The notes: generated by a model not told the origin, from the letters alone. DNA of 61,063 nt from JANRIC01 sp033765345 (GCA_033765345.1 JANRIC010000021.1:1-61063), one strand, 5' to 3'. Positions 1 to 9,294 are shown, numbered from the stretch's first letter. Numbers and translations: made by a program.

Positions 1-2
1 AG

Positions 3-131
3 AAAAATCACTATGCACTCAAAAAACAAATCTTGATTGAATCGCTCAAATCCGCTTGGAAATATTTGCAGGAACTCAAAAATTGGGCACTAGAAAAAAA
101 TATTACTTTTCCAAATTTTGAGCCTGCGTAA
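3..131 (+). CDS. C-terminal end of an unrecognised protein (partial)
   Basis: An open frame runs from the window edge to a TAA at 129-131 and encodes about 42 residues. These are lysine-, leucine- and tryptophan-rich and probably helical, ending in FPNFEPA. The stop codon overlaps the first possible ATG of the next gene (TAATG), which suggests translational coupling if that start is used. The family cannot be recognised from this fragment. The codon use looks like that of neighbouring genes, so it is probably the tail of a real gene whose body lies upstream. Confidence 0.55.
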   Translation, partial: KNHYALKKQILIESLKSAWKYLQELKNWALEKNITFPNFEPA

Positions 132-2326
132 TGTCAGTTAAGATGATAAAAACTCATATTCTTGCTCTTATTCAAAAACACGAAATGATGAAATACTTTT
201 TCTTTTTGAAATGCCTGGTATGGCTTGTTTTGGGCGGGCTTTCTTCCTGCCAGCCTGGCTCACAAAATCCGACGGATTATTCCCAATGGACTTATTTCAG
301 AGGTAAGCCAGATAACAGCCATTACTCTTCCCTCAGTCAAATCACCAAAGCCAATGTATCTCAATTAAAGATCGCCTGGGTCTATCATTCCGAAAATAAT
401 CAAGCCCCGGCTTCTTCTCAAATTCAATGTACACCGATTATCTTGGAGGGTATTTTATACGGCATTTCCCCTACCAAAAAACTTTTCGCCCTCGATGCCT
501 CCACGGGCAAAAAAGTCTGGTTATTCGACCCTAAGCTCGATTCTGATGATGAATACACATCCCTAGCCATTAATCGCGGCGTAAGCTATTGGAAAGACCC
601 AAACGGCAAAGAAACTGCCCGGATTTTATATGCTCGGGATAATTTTCTTTATGCCATTGATGCAAAATCAGGCAAGGTCATCGAGACTTTTGGCCAAAAA
701 GGACGCATCAATCTAGCCGAAGGCTTGGGGCGTAATCCCGAAGAAATCTTCATTGCTGCTACCTCACCTGGTGCTGTTTATAAAGATATGATCATTATGG
801 GTTCTAGGGTTTCGGAGAGCGACGGAGCAGCCCCGGGTTTTATCCGTGCTTTTGATGTACGCACAGGCAAGCAGCGTTGGGTCTTTCATACCATCCCCCA
901 ACCCGGAGAATACGGCTATGAGACCTGGCCTAAAGATGCCTACAAATATGCCGGAGGAGTAAATGCCTGGTCTGGATTTAGCCTTGATGAAGAAGAAGGA
1001 ATTTTATACGCTCCACTCGGCTCGGCCTCTTTTGATTTTTACGGAGCGAATCGCAAAGGAACCAATCTCTTTGCCAACTGTATCCTGGCACTGGATGCCG
1101 AAACAGGTAAGCTTAAGTGGCATTTCCAGACCGTCCACCACGATATTTGGGATCGAGACTTGCCATGCCCCCCAAATCTGATCACCGTCAAGCAAAACGG
1201 CAAGACCATCAAGGCCTTGGCGCAGGTCACCAAAACAGGCTTTGTGTTTCTTCTGGATCGGATTACGGGCGAACCGCTTTTCCCCGTTGAAGAAAAACCT
1301 TTTCCTCAAAAAGCTCTCCCAGGCGAAGAACCCTGGCCTACACAACCTATCCCAAGCAAACCCAAACCCCTGGTAAGGCAAACTATGAGTAAAGATGAAC
1401 TCACCAACCTGAGTCCCGAAAAAAATAAAGCCGCCTGGGACCGCCTTCGGACTACACGCTATGGCGGTCTGTTTATTCCTCCTTCCGAACAAGGCACGGT
1501 GATTTTCCCCGGCTTTGATGGAGGTGGCGAATGGGGAGGTGCCGCCGCTGACCCCAATACAGGTATCCTTTATGTAAATGCCAATGAAATGGCCTGGATT
1601 CTGGAAATGGTCAAAATTCAGGACGAATCAGGAGTAATATCGATGGGTAAAGGGCTGTATCTCAAAAATTGTGTCAGTTGCCACGGCTTGGACAAAAAAG
1701 GTTCGGGAGACATCCCTTCGCTGGAAGGCATTCAGGATAAATACCCTTTTGAGACCATCGCCCAGACCGTCAAACAGGGCAAGGGTCGTATGCCAGGCTT
1801 TAAGCAATTATCCCATGGAAATATTCGCCAAATTCTTGATTTTATCACCGGAAAAGATAACCCTGCCGATCAACAGGCAAAAACAGTATCCTATGCCCAA
1901 AGTGCTTATGTCAATACAGGTTACAACCGCTTTTTGGACGATGAAGGTTATCCAGCTGTCCGCCCTCCCTGGGGCACTTTGAATGCCATTGATATGAACA
2001 CAGGTGAATATCTCTGGACAGTTCCCCTGGGTGAATTGGAAGAACTCACGAAAAAAGGAATTCCACAGACAGGCACCGAAAACTATGGAGGTCCTGCTTT
2101 GACTGCCGGAGGTTTGATATTTATTGGAGCCAGTAAAGATGAAAAATTCCGTGCTTTTGACAAAGATACTGGCAAGGTTCTCTGGGAAACCAAACTACCA
2201 GCAGGAGCTTATGCCACCCCTTCAGTCTATGAAGCAAACGGCAAACAATACATTGTGGTAGCTTGCGGAGGCGGTAAGATGGGTACAAAGTCCGGCGATG
2301 CTTACGTGGCGTTTAGTTTGAAGTGA
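131..2326 (+). CDS. PQQ-dependent dehydrogenase with inserted cytochrome c domain (glucose-dehydrogenase type), lipoprotein
   Basis: A quinoprotein of the soluble/periplasmic glucose and alcohol dehydrogenase family that would oxidise a sugar or alcohol and pass electrons to the respiratory chain. Beta-propeller repeats of the FALDASTGKKVW and LDAETGKLKWHF kind run through the protein, and DIWDRDLPCPPNL is typical of this family. A haem c site, CVSCH (C514, C517, H518 from the first ATG), sits in an inserted cytochrome c domain of about 90 residues (roughly 505-595) before the last propeller blades. The ATG at 131 overlaps the upstream stop, but the signal region with a lipobox-like LSSC starts at the tandem ATGs at 185/188, so the true start is probably there (about 713 residues). 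The mature protein would be lipid-anchored in the periplasm. No pqq synthesis genes are in the window. The substrate is unknown. Confidence 0.9.
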   Translation: MSVKMIKTHILALIQKHEMMKYFFFLKCLVWLVLGGLSSCQPGSQNPTDYSQWTYFRGKPDNSHYSSLSQITKANVSQLKIAWVYHSENNQAPASSQIQCTPIILEGILYGISPTKKLFALDASTGKKVWLFDPKLDSDDEYTSLAINRGVSYWKDPNGKETARILYARDNFLYAIDAKSGKVIETFGQKGRINLAEGLGRNPEEIFIAATSPGAVYKDMIIMGSRVSESDGAAPGFIRAFDVRTGKQRWVFHTIPQPGEYGYETWPKDAYKYAGGVNAWSGFSLDEEEGILYAPLGSASFDFYGANRKGTNLFANCILALDAETGKLKWHFQTVHHDIWDRDLPCPPNLITVKQNGKTIKALAQVTKTGFVFLLDRITGEPLFPVEEKPFPQKALPGEEPWPTQPIPSKPKPLVRQTMSKDELTNLSPEKNKAAWDRLRTTRYGGLFIPPSEQGTVIFPGFDGGGEWGGAAADPNTGILYVNANEMAWILEMVKIQDESGVISMGKGLYLKNCVSCHGLDKKGSGDIPSLEGIQDKYPFETIAQTVKQGKGRMPGFKQLSHGNIRQILDFITGKDNPADQQAKTVSYAQSAYVNTGYNRFLDDEGYPAVRPPWGTLNAIDMNTGEYLWTVPLGELEELTKKGIPQTGTENYGGPALTAGGLIFIGASKDEKFRAFDKDTGKVLWETKLPAGAYATPSVYEANGKQYIVVACGGGKMGTKSGDAYVAFSLK

Positions 2327-2331
2327 TATAC

Positions 2332-2364
2332 AAAGACAAAATCGCTTAGGGCGATTTTGTCTTT
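2332..2364 (+). terminator. Rho-independent terminator after the PQQ dehydrogenase
   Basis: A perfect 14-bp stem (2332-2345 with 2351-2364) and a 5-nt loop, followed by further T residues and starting 5 nt after the stop codon. The left arm is A-rich, so it can also serve the convergent Uma2 gene on the minus strand. Confidence 0.85.
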
Positions 2365-2374
2365 TTCTAAAATA

Positions 2375-2938
2375 TCATCCCTCCCACTGAATATCCTCAT
2401 ACACATTCTGCAAAGAAAGTTGTAAAGGGAAAAAATCTAAGTGCAAATTTTCCGTCAGTTGGGTGTAAAACTGATATTCCCAAGTATTTACCTGGCGGCT
2501 GTAGCATTCTATCCGATATTCGTTTTGCGAAATGAGCAAGTAGTATTGAAGGCTTTTCAGACTTAAATATTCCTGCATTTTTTTACCTCTATCCTGATTC
2601 TCGGTGCTTTCGGAGAGTACTTCTATAATCAGATGAGGCTGAGTGACGGCGTGCGTATCAGTATTGTCACTTTTCGGAGCGACCACCAAATCAGGATAAC
2701 GGTAGATTTCTCCTGGATGAATGACGAGTCTTATATCTTCAAAATACACTTGGTAGAGACTTGATTTAAGTTGGGTGCGAAAACTTAAATAACAGTTTCC
2801 TACAATTTGATTAGCAATTTTAGATTCTCCAGGTATAGGAATTAAGTTTCCTCGTACAAATTCGTGACGGATTTCCGATTGTTTTTCCAGTTCAAAATAT
2901 TCCTCCACAGTAAAAACTTTTTCAGCTACCTCGAGCAT
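2375..2938 (-). CDS. Uma2 family (DUF820) PD-(D/E)XK endonuclease-like protein
   Basis: 187 residues, the full length of the Uma2 family. The fold's acidic core is visible: E28 in the opening helix region (RHEFVRGNLIPI), then YPDLVV (Asp), and LIIEVLSEST (the E-x-V strand), followed by DRGKKMQEY, the conserved basic stretch that supplies the catalytic-core lysine/arginine. The cellular role of the family is unclear; members are numerous in cyanobacteria and Bacteroidota and behave like mobile or selfish nuclease genes. It stands alone, convergent with the PQQ dehydrogenase and sharing its terminator. The ATG at 2938 gives the usual MxxVxEKxFTVEEY start. Confidence 0.85.
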   Translation of the reverse strand: MLEVAEKVFTVEEYFELEKQSEIRHEFVRGNLIPIPGESKIANQIVGNCYLSFRTQLKSSLYQVYFEDIRLVIHPGEIYRYPDLVVAPKSDNTDTHAVTQPHLIIEVLSESTENQDRGKKMQEYLSLKSLQYYLLISQNEYRIECYSRQVNTWEYQFYTQLTENLHLDFFPLQLSLQNVYEDIQWEG

Positions 2939-3112
2939 ATAATTTAAGGAATTGGTCTTTTATAAAAATACTCAATTTTTGGATAATGAGCACTATGAGC
3001 CGCTAGATTAATCTTTTGGATGTCAAAAATTTTCATTTATATCTCCTGCAAGTTGCAGCAGTTTTATATAGCAGGTATTTAAGGATTTACAAGAAGCAAG
3101 TCGCAAACTTGA

Positions 3113-4351
3113 TCATCGGGGAATTTGCTGGGTAATGCAATGGATTCCACCCCCACCGAAATTTACACCATAGGGATTAATTTGTATGATTTTCCGAGTA
3201 GGAAAAAGCTTTTGGAGCAATTCCAACACTTCAGTATCTTTTTGTTTTTGAGATTCGGGCATACCTGGTTTCCAATATTTGGCTACCAGTACGCTTTCAT
3301 TAGAAATCAAAAAATTCAGATAACTGCTTGCAGGCACATCAAACACCGAGTCGCCCACTTTATGCCCGAATTTCCCATAAAACTCTACATTTTTCTCATC
3401 TACTTGGATTGTTCTGACGATCAGATCGAAATTAGGCAGAGGCACACGATAAATGGTAAGTTTTTTACCTTCTGCGGTTCGGGCTTTTTGGAGGATTTTA
3501 TAATTTTTTTCAATAATAGGATAATTCAAGGCATTTACCGGGCTTTCCTTAGACTCTTCTTTGCTCATTTTGAGGAAAAGCACGGTAGTATCATTCACAA
3601 ACCTGCAAAACTCATCCACGTGCATATTGGCTCCCCAAGAGAAATAATTCAGTACCATCGGACCCAGATCGGGGAAGTATTTATCTTCAATCAACCCCTC
3701 AGAAAGCCAAATAATCTTTTTCAAACCCAGCACTCTTTTTAATTCTAATTCTATTTCAGCCAAAGATTTACCCGGATTGCGCTGTAAAGCCATGTCCTTG
3801 ATACCAAGCATAGTACCTGTGCTATTGACATCAATCGCCCCACCTTCAAAGCGAATATCCGATTTGATCTTGGGGAGTTTGAAATAATCAGCAAAGTATT
3901 CATCTGTGAGTCCGTCCAGGGTGTCATCTTGAGACATGATTTGTTTAGAAAATACACCGTTATAAATCCCATAATCTGACCATTGGAAACAGGCGACAGC
4001 TTGCTCGCCCCGATTATTTTTCAAAAAGAGCGGTCCGGGGTCACGCATCCAAAAAAAAGCAGGAGAACTATCGATAAATTTTACCCGATTTACATCGATT
4101 TGATATTCAGAAAGTTTGTTTTTTACTTTGTAGAGAAGTGAATCGTGTTTGATAAGCAAATAAACATCTATCTCTTGGTGGAGTGCTTCGACGATTCTAC
4201 AGGTGGTGGTATCACGCAGAAGCTCACCATCCCAGCTTAAAATCACCCCTTGTTGTTCCTCCCATTCTGCCGGAAAACGATAAGCATCGCTTTGAGCTTT
4301 CAAAGCAATACCCCAGCTAAGAAGCAAAAAAATGCCCAAAAATGATCTCAT
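3113..4351 (-). CDS. Agmatine deiminase / peptidylarginine deiminase family protein, secreted
   Basis: 412 residues with a Sec signal peptide ending near LKAQ (residue 20). The guanidino-group hydrolase fold is shown by FPAEWEEQQGVILSW at the start, FFWMRDPGP, RFEGGAIDVN, a MHVDEF segment with the catalytic His/Asp, and GGGGIHCITQQIP at the C-terminus, which carries the catalytic Cys. Cytoplasmic agmatine deiminases (AguA) make N-carbamoylputrescine and lack a signal peptide. This exported form is closer to the Bacteroidota secreted branch related to Porphyromonas PAD, so free agmatine, or arginine at peptide ends, could be the substrate. No putrescine pathway gene is nearby. The fold is certain; the substrate is not. 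Confidence 0.85.
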   Translation of the reverse strand: MRSFLGIFLLLSWGIALKAQSDAYRFPAEWEEQQGVILSWDGELLRDTTTCRIVEALHQEIDVYLLIKHDSLLYKVKNKLSEYQIDVNRVKFIDSSPAFFWMRDPGPLFLKNNRGEQAVACFQWSDYGIYNGVFSKQIMSQDDTLDGLTDEYFADYFKLPKIKSDIRFEGGAIDVNSTGTMLGIKDMALQRNPGKSLAEIELELKRVLGLKKIIWLSEGLIEDKYFPDLGPMVLNYFSWGANMHVDEFCRFVNDTTVLFLKMSKEESKESPVNALNYPIIEKNYKILQKARTAEGKKLTIYRVPLPNFDLIVRTIQVDEKNVEFYGKFGHKVGDSVFDVPASSYLNFLISNESVLVAKYWKPGMPESQKQKDTEVLELLQKLFPTRKIIQINPYGVNFGGGGIHCITQQIPR

Positions 4352-4450
4352 AAAATATAAAGTTTAAAGAAGCAAGGTAGGAAAATTCGGGCAAATTTTC
4401 AATAAATATCTTTCTCTAAGAAAGTTTTTGAGTTTTGGATTAGGTTGTTT

Positions 4451-5106
4451 TCAAAGAGTCGACAATTCATTTTCTAGTTTTTCAAGGGCTTGAGAACTAC
4501 ATTTTTTGCTTGCGGTCTCGATCAATTGTTGATAGATATTGATTTTATCCTCTCGGCTCAACTCTAAAGGAAAAAATAACTGGAAATATTCATAGGGAAG
4601 GCATACAAAACCAGCACTAGATACATCCAAGCAAATCATACAAGGATTGCCTCTGGGGATTATCCAACGAAAATCTATTTCTAAAAAAGCCTCAGCACCT
4701 TGTAGTAAAAGGGTATCCGGTAGCACACAATCAAAAAACAATGCGTCTCCCTCAATCCGACAGTTGCTTAGATCGAGTTTTTTGTCAAGAGAGGCTTTTG
4801 AAAAATCTAGGGCTTGCTCAAAGACACAATCTCTAAATATAGCATCCCCCGCAAAATCAGAGAATCAAACAAAACTCCGTCAAAAATAGGACTAGCCCTT
4901 AGCCAACTTTTTTTGAAATTGAGCGGGAAATTCACACGAAGCCCTCGATAATCGAATTTGGAATAAAATACACTGCCTTCATAATCCGACTTTAAAGCGT
5001 ATTTTGTGGCTTGATCTTGTGCCAGAGCAGTATCCAGACCAATATGTAGGGTAAAAAACAAAAAAATCATTAAAAACATAGACTTACTTAGCCTGATAGA
5101 TTTCAT
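4451..5106 (-). pseudogene. Secreted pentapeptide-repeat-like protein, frameshifted
   Basis: Two abutting pieces on the minus strand read as one protein of about 217 residues if a single base is restored. The 5' piece (5106-4807) has a signal peptide ending ALAQ and goes out of frame after ILRG. The 3' piece, down to 4451, continues in another frame with no start codon of its own at a sensible place. The break lies at a run of five C at 4846-4850 (five G on the coding strand); six G would join them as ILRGDAIFRDCVFEQALDFS. The joined middle shows loose pentapeptide-like A(D/N)LxF spacing (AIFRDCVFEQALDFSKASL, then LDLSNCRIEG). The function is unknown. This is either a recent loss-of-function deletion or a sequencing error in a homopolymer. 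Confidence 0.7.
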
Positions 5107-5178
5107 TTTATATTTATTATTATCTTATAAATTGCCGTAGCTTGGTCAAACAAAAAACCAACTCAAAAATACCTTGCC

Positions 5179-6021
5179 CTACTTTTCTAATTTATCCTTA
5201 AGTTTCTCCACTTGCTCGGCAGTCAAACCTGTATATTTTGTAATCTTTTCTAAAGATTCCTGATTTTCCAGCATGATTTTAGCCATTGAAATTTGTTTTG
5301 ATTCTACGGCTGCTTCTACGGCTGTTTCAATAGCACTTTTCACCCCCCAGTATTGTATCAGGTTTTCTTCATAAACGGCTCTTTGTTCAGGACTTAGGTT
5401 TGCCAAGGCTGCTGTACCAAAGGCTTTTTGAAAAACAGGCTCATTCAAAATAGCAGGAATATGGTCAAAATTTTCAAGATTTTTCAGGAAATAACACCAT
5501 TTATCAAAGCGGTTTTCCAATTCATGTTCCTGCTTTATGAATAAAGGCATCTGTAAAAACTTAAAATGTAATTTGTCAAAAAATAAATCTCCATCCTGGT
5601 CTTTTAAGGATACATCTCTATGAAATTTTCGCCTTTCCTCAGCCTCATCATACTCAAAATCAAGAATTGCCACAAAATAAATCGATTCCAATTTAAAATT
5701 CCAGTCGCCTTTCTGAGCCTGATCTCTGATTGGAAAAGTAACATAAAACAAACTTCGATCTTTGAAAAATTTGATCTTCGCTTTCTGCATTTCTACGATA
5801 AACCTCTCCCCTGAAAGTGCCTCACAATGAATATCAAAAATTGCCTTACGCGCTTCCGATAAATCCCCTAAGCTTTCAGAATTGCGAAACTTTAGCTCTT
5901 TGATCTGATGATAGGAAGGCAGAAGCTGATTCAAAAAATCAATGAGTAGGTCTTTATTGCCTTCTTCCCCAAACAGTTTTTTGAAGCCGAAATCTGTGTA
6001 AGGATTAATATATTTTGCCAT
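5179..6021 (-). CDS. Rpn family recombination-promoting nuclease / putative transposase (PD-(D/E)XK)
   Basis: 280 residues beginning NPYTDFGFKKLFG, the hallmark opening of the Bacteroidota PDDEXK_2/Rpn group. The nuclease core follows: FDIHCEALSGERFIVEMQ supplies the D...ExQ motif near residues 65-80. The middle section FDKLHFKFLQMP and EHELENRFDKWCYFLKN is typical for the family. The C-terminus has a helical stretch (ETAVEAAVESKQ) and a helix-turn-helix-like tail, ITKYTGLTAEQVEKL. In E. coli, RpnA cleaves DNA and promotes RecA-independent recombination; most relatives are uncharacterised. It is a single gene with no flanking inverted repeats that I can see. A second, distant member lies at 56351. 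Confidence 0.88.
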   Translation of the reverse strand: MAKYINPYTDFGFKKLFGEEGNKDLLIDFLNQLLPSYHQIKELKFRNSESLGDLSEARKAIFDIHCEALSGERFIVEMQKAKIKFFKDRSLFYVTFPIRDQAQKGDWNFKLESIYFVAILDFEYDEAEERRKFHRDVSLKDQDGDLFFDKLHFKFLQMPLFIKQEHELENRFDKWCYFLKNLENFDHIPAILNEPVFQKAFGTAALANLSPEQRAVYEENLIQYWGVKSAIETAVEAAVESKQISMAKIMLENQESLEKITKYTGLTAEQVEKLKDKLEK

Positions 6022-6390
6022 ATCGATAATTTTTTCTTAGCAAATTTACTAAAAATGAAAGTCTTTTCTCTCGACAATTCATAAAATTGTGGAAGGGTGA
6101 AATTCGGAAAAACAAATCTGCTATCTTTTCACATGCGGGCACGGGGCAAATTCAAGCACTTTCAACGGATTAATTATTTGATTTTCGTAAGTCATTGTTT
6201 GAATTGTATTAGGATTGATAGGATTATATGCTTATTTTTGGTAATCATTTAAAAAAATATGATCCCAATTTTATGAAATAAAATTTCCGACACTTGGCAG
6301 AAATTTTATACTAAGGAGCATACTACAAAATTTTGTGCGTGAAAATCAACACAAATCGTATCAAATATTCCATTTTTAATTACCTAAATC
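6022..6390. other. Intergenic region, divergent promoters expected
   Basis: 369 bp between the divergent Rpn-type gene and the molybdenum hydroxylase genes. It is AT-rich, with a small inverted repeat near 6079-6096 (ACAATT/AATTGT). No coding frame, riboswitch or clear TTTG/TAnnTTTG promoter pair could be defended. Confidence 0.4.
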
Positions 6391-6846
6391 ATGGCAATCT
6401 ACAACTTAAACATCAACGGAAAAAAACAACAGGTGGAGGTCGATCCTACTACCCCAATCCTTTGGGTACTTAGAGACCACCTCAACCTAGTAGGAACCAA
6501 ATACGGCTGCGGCATCGCACAATGTGGCGCCTGTACCATCCATTTAGACGGAACGGCTGTACGTTCTTGTAGCATACCCGTATCCGCAATCGGCAACAAA
6601 GCCATTACCACCATTGAAGGGCTTTCCGAAAAAGGCGACCATCCCGTACAAAAAGCCTGGATAGAACACGATGTACCCCAATGCGGCTATTGCCAGGCAG
6701 GGCAAATTATGACCGCCGCCGCATTCCTGAAGAAAAACCCCAAACCCAGCGATGCCGAAATCGAGGCAGCTATGAACGGCAATATCTGTCGTTGTGGTAC
6801 TTACACAAGAATCAAAGCCGCCGTAAAAACAGCTTCAAATGCTTAA
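6391..6846 (+). CDS. Molybdenum hydroxylase small subunit, [2Fe-2S] (isoquinoline 1-oxidoreductase alpha / IorA type)
   Basis: 151 residues, the usual length. The N-terminal plant-type ferredoxin domain binds one [2Fe-2S] cluster through C40, C45, C48 and C60 (CGIAQCGAC). The C-terminal four-helix domain binds the second through C97, C100, C132 and C134 (QCGYC, ICRCG). It would carry electrons from the molybdenum site in the large subunit encoded 130 bp downstream to an external acceptor. There is no FAD subunit, as is normal for the Ior type, which donates to a cytochrome or azurin-like protein. There is no signal peptide; such subunits usually leave the cell with the Tat-tagged partner. The ATG at 6391 is the only sensible start. 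Confidence 0.93.
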   Translation: MAIYNLNINGKKQQVEVDPTTPILWVLRDHLNLVGTKYGCGIAQCGACTIHLDGTAVRSCSIPVSAIGNKAITTIEGLSEKGDHPVQKAWIEHDVPQCGYCQAGQIMTAAAFLKKNPKPSDAEIEAAMNGNICRCGTYTRIKAAVKTASNA

Positions 6847-6976
6847 TGTGTGGGCTTAAACGCTTAGGATACAGGATTACTGAAAAGGAATTAGCCCATA
6901 GTCAATCCCTAACACCTAAAAAGCCAAGCCTTAATTCCCAACTACCTAAATTTTAGATATTAAAATAGTATTGAAT

Positions 6977-9232
6977 ATGACTCTTATCAAAACTTCATTA
7001 GACAGGCGCTCATTTTTGAAAGCCTCAACCCTTGCAGGAGGCGGTCTGCTTCTTAGCTTTTCATGGCTAGCTTCCTCCCAGACAAGTGCCGCAGCAGCTC
7101 TTGGAATGCCCGAAGAATGGTTCGAACTAAACGGATTTTTGAAAATTGCCGAAAACGGTCTCGTTACCATCATGTCGCCCAACCCTGAGATCGGCCAAAA
7201 TGTAAAAACCTCTATGCCGATGCTAGTGGCCGAGGAACTCGATGTCAATTGGGACCATGTAGTTGTAGAACAAGCTCCTCTGAATACCGCCATTTTCTCC
7301 AGACAATTAGCAGGTGGTAGTCAATCCATCCGTGTAGGTTGGCAGCCGCTTCGTACCGCAGGGGCTTCGGCCAGACAAATGCTCATCGAAGCCGCAGCAA
7401 AAGCCTGGAATGTACCCCCAACTGAAATCACCACGGAAGCTGGAGTTTTATACCACAAAAAAAGCGGTAAATCTGCTGAATACGGCAAAATGGCTTCTGC
7501 TGCTGCCAAAATCCCTGTGCCCAAGGAAGTAAAACTAAAAGATCGTAAAGATTTCAAAATTATCGGCACTTCCCGCAAAAATGTAGACGGTAAGAAAATC
7601 GTAACAGGCCAGCCGCTTTTTGGACTTGACTACCGCAAAGAAGGAATGCTCATCGCCATGATGGTACACGCCCCAGCTTTCGGTATGAAACTCAAATCTG
7701 TGGATGACTCCAAAGCCAAGTCTATGCCTGGCATCAAGGATGTATTTACCGTCAAAACATATCTGGAAGAAGGGTATACAAAGCACATGTTTGATGTCGC
7801 TTCTTTCAACGAATACGTGGTCGTATTGGGCAATACTACCTGGGAAGTGATGAACGCCAAAAAAGCCCTGAAAGTAGAGTGGGAACCTATGGCAGAATTT
7901 TCAGAACCTTTTAAGTATTTTACTGGCGAAATGATGACCCGAAAAGTACCCGCAGGACTCGAAAACACCGAAACACATAAAAACCAAATGACCGAAATGG
8001 CTTCCAAACCTGCCAAAGTAGTTCGTAAAGACGGTGACCCCGAGACTGCCTTCAAAAATGCCTCACAAATCATCGAGCGTACCTATACAGCTCCTTACCT
8101 GGCGCATAACTGCATGGAGCCCATGAACTTCTTCGCCCACGTGACCGAAGACAAAGCCGAGCTGGTAGGACCCATCCAGACACCTGAGTTTATGGAACAG
8201 AGTGTAGCCGCCCGATTGGGTATGCCCGTAGAAAAAATTGATTTAATGATGACCCGCATGGGTGGTGGTTTTGGTAGAAGACTCTACGGACACTTTGTCA
8301 CCGAAGCCGCCGTGATTTCTCAAAAAGCCAAAGCTCCCATTAAGCTCGTATATACCCGCGAAGACGATATGACCTTCGGTAACTATCGCCCCACGTACTC
8401 TGTCACTTACCGTGCTGCCCTGGATGAAAATAAAAAATTGCTCGCCTTTCACGTAAAAGCCGGAGGTATTCCCGAAAGCCCTCTTTTTGCGAACCGATTC
8501 CCGGCAGGAGCAATTGAAAACTACCTGGCCGAAGAATGGTCTATTGACTCTAATATCTCCATTGGTGCCTTCCGTGCGCCTCGTTCCAACTTTATCGCTG
8601 GTGCCGAGCAATCTTTCCTGGATGAACTGGCAGAAGCAATGGGCAAAGATCCGATTGATTTTCGTCTGGAGCTTTTTGACCGCGCTCTGACAAACCCCGT
8701 AGGAAAGGACAATGACTATGAGGCAGCCCGATTTGCTGGTGTGCTGAAGCTTGTCAAAGAAAAATCTGACTGGGGTAAAACCAAAGCCAATGTACACCGA
8801 GGGGTTTCGGCTTATTACTGCCATAATACTTATGTAGCTCAGGTATTGGATTTGGTCATGGAGGGAGATACGCCCACCGTAGACAAAGTACATTGTGCCA
8901 TTGACTGTGGCATCGTCGTAAATCCTGTTGCAGCCAAAAACCTGGCAGAAGGAGGAATTGTAGATGGCATCGGAATGGCTCTTTACAGTTCCCTGACCTT
9001 CAAGGATGGTGTACCCGAACAAAGCAATTTCAATAAATATCGCATGATTCGCCACCGAGAAGCACCCAAATCTATTGAAGTCAATTTTGTGGAAAACAGC
9101 ATTGACCCGACCGGCTTGGGTGAGCCTACCACGCCGCCTATCATTGGGGCAGTAGCCAATGCCTTGTACAAAGCTACGGGCAAGCGTTATTATAATCAGC
9201 CTTTTATGATTGAAGAGCAGCCTTCAGAGTAG
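6977..9232 (+). CDS. Molybdenum hydroxylase large subunit (xanthine dehydrogenase family, IorB type), Tat-exported
   Basis: 751 residues from the ATG at 6977. It binds the molybdopterin cofactor and hydroxylates an aldehyde or N-heterocycle. A twin-arginine signal (DRRSFLKAS, then a hydrophobic stretch) sends it to the periplasm. Family motifs are PYLAHNCMEPMN, MGGGFGRR (cofactor binding), GAFRAPRSNF and, near the C-terminus, TGLGEP, whose Glu716 is the catalytic base of molybdenum hydroxylases. It forms a unit with the small subunit 130 bp upstream, and a strong hairpin follows. The substrate cannot be read from sequence; an aldehyde is as likely as an azaarene. A TTG six bases upstream is in frame but is less likely as the start. 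Confidence 0.93.
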   Translation: MTLIKTSLDRRSFLKASTLAGGGLLLSFSWLASSQTSAAAALGMPEEWFELNGFLKIAENGLVTIMSPNPEIGQNVKTSMPMLVAEELDVNWDHVVVEQAPLNTAIFSRQLAGGSQSIRVGWQPLRTAGASARQMLIEAAAKAWNVPPTEITTEAGVLYHKKSGKSAEYGKMASAAAKIPVPKEVKLKDRKDFKIIGTSRKNVDGKKIVTGQPLFGLDYRKEGMLIAMMVHAPAFGMKLKSVDDSKAKSMPGIKDVFTVKTYLEEGYTKHMFDVASFNEYVVVLGNTTWEVMNAKKALKVEWEPMAEFSEPFKYFTGEMMTRKVPAGLENTETHKNQMTEMASKPAKVVRKDGDPETAFKNASQIIERTYTAPYLAHNCMEPMNFFAHVTEDKAELVGPIQTPEFMEQSVAARLGMPVEKIDLMMTRMGGGFGRRLYGHFVTEAAVISQKAKAPIKLVYTREDDMTFGNYRPTYSVTYRAALDENKKLLAFHVKAGGIPESPLFANRFPAGAIENYLAEEWSIDSNISIGAFRAPRSNFIAGAEQSFLDELAEAMGKDPIDFRLELFDRALTNPVGKDNDYEAARFAGVLKLVKEKSDWGKTKANVHRGVSAYYCHNTYVAQVLDLVMEGDTPTVDKVHCAIDCGIVVNPVAAKNLAEGGIVDGIGMALYSSLTFKDGVPEQSNFNKYRMIRHREAPKSIEVNFVENSIDPTGLGEPTTPPIIGAVANALYKATGKRYYNQPFMIEEQPSE

Positions 9233-9254
9233 ATTTTCCTTGCATAAAAATACA

Positions 9255-9294
9255 ATCAAACCGATTCAAAAGACAAAATCTGAATCGGTTTGAT
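9255..9294 (+). terminator. Hairpin after the molybdenum hydroxylase genes
   Basis: A perfect 14-bp inverted repeat (9255-9268 with 9281-9294) and a 12-nt loop, 23 nt after the stop. The stem is only moderately GC-rich and the following bases (AAAATTTG) are a weak U-tract, so termination may be partial. Confidence 0.6.

Noticed and set aside
4846..4850. Phase-variable homopolymer switch
   Set aside because: Five bases are too few for frequent slippage; a simple mutation or read error is more likely.
8243..9055. A 270-residue open frame antisense to the molybdenum hydroxylase gene
   Set aside because: It is exactly opposite a strongly conserved coding region, has no family resemblance, and results from the codon use of the real gene.
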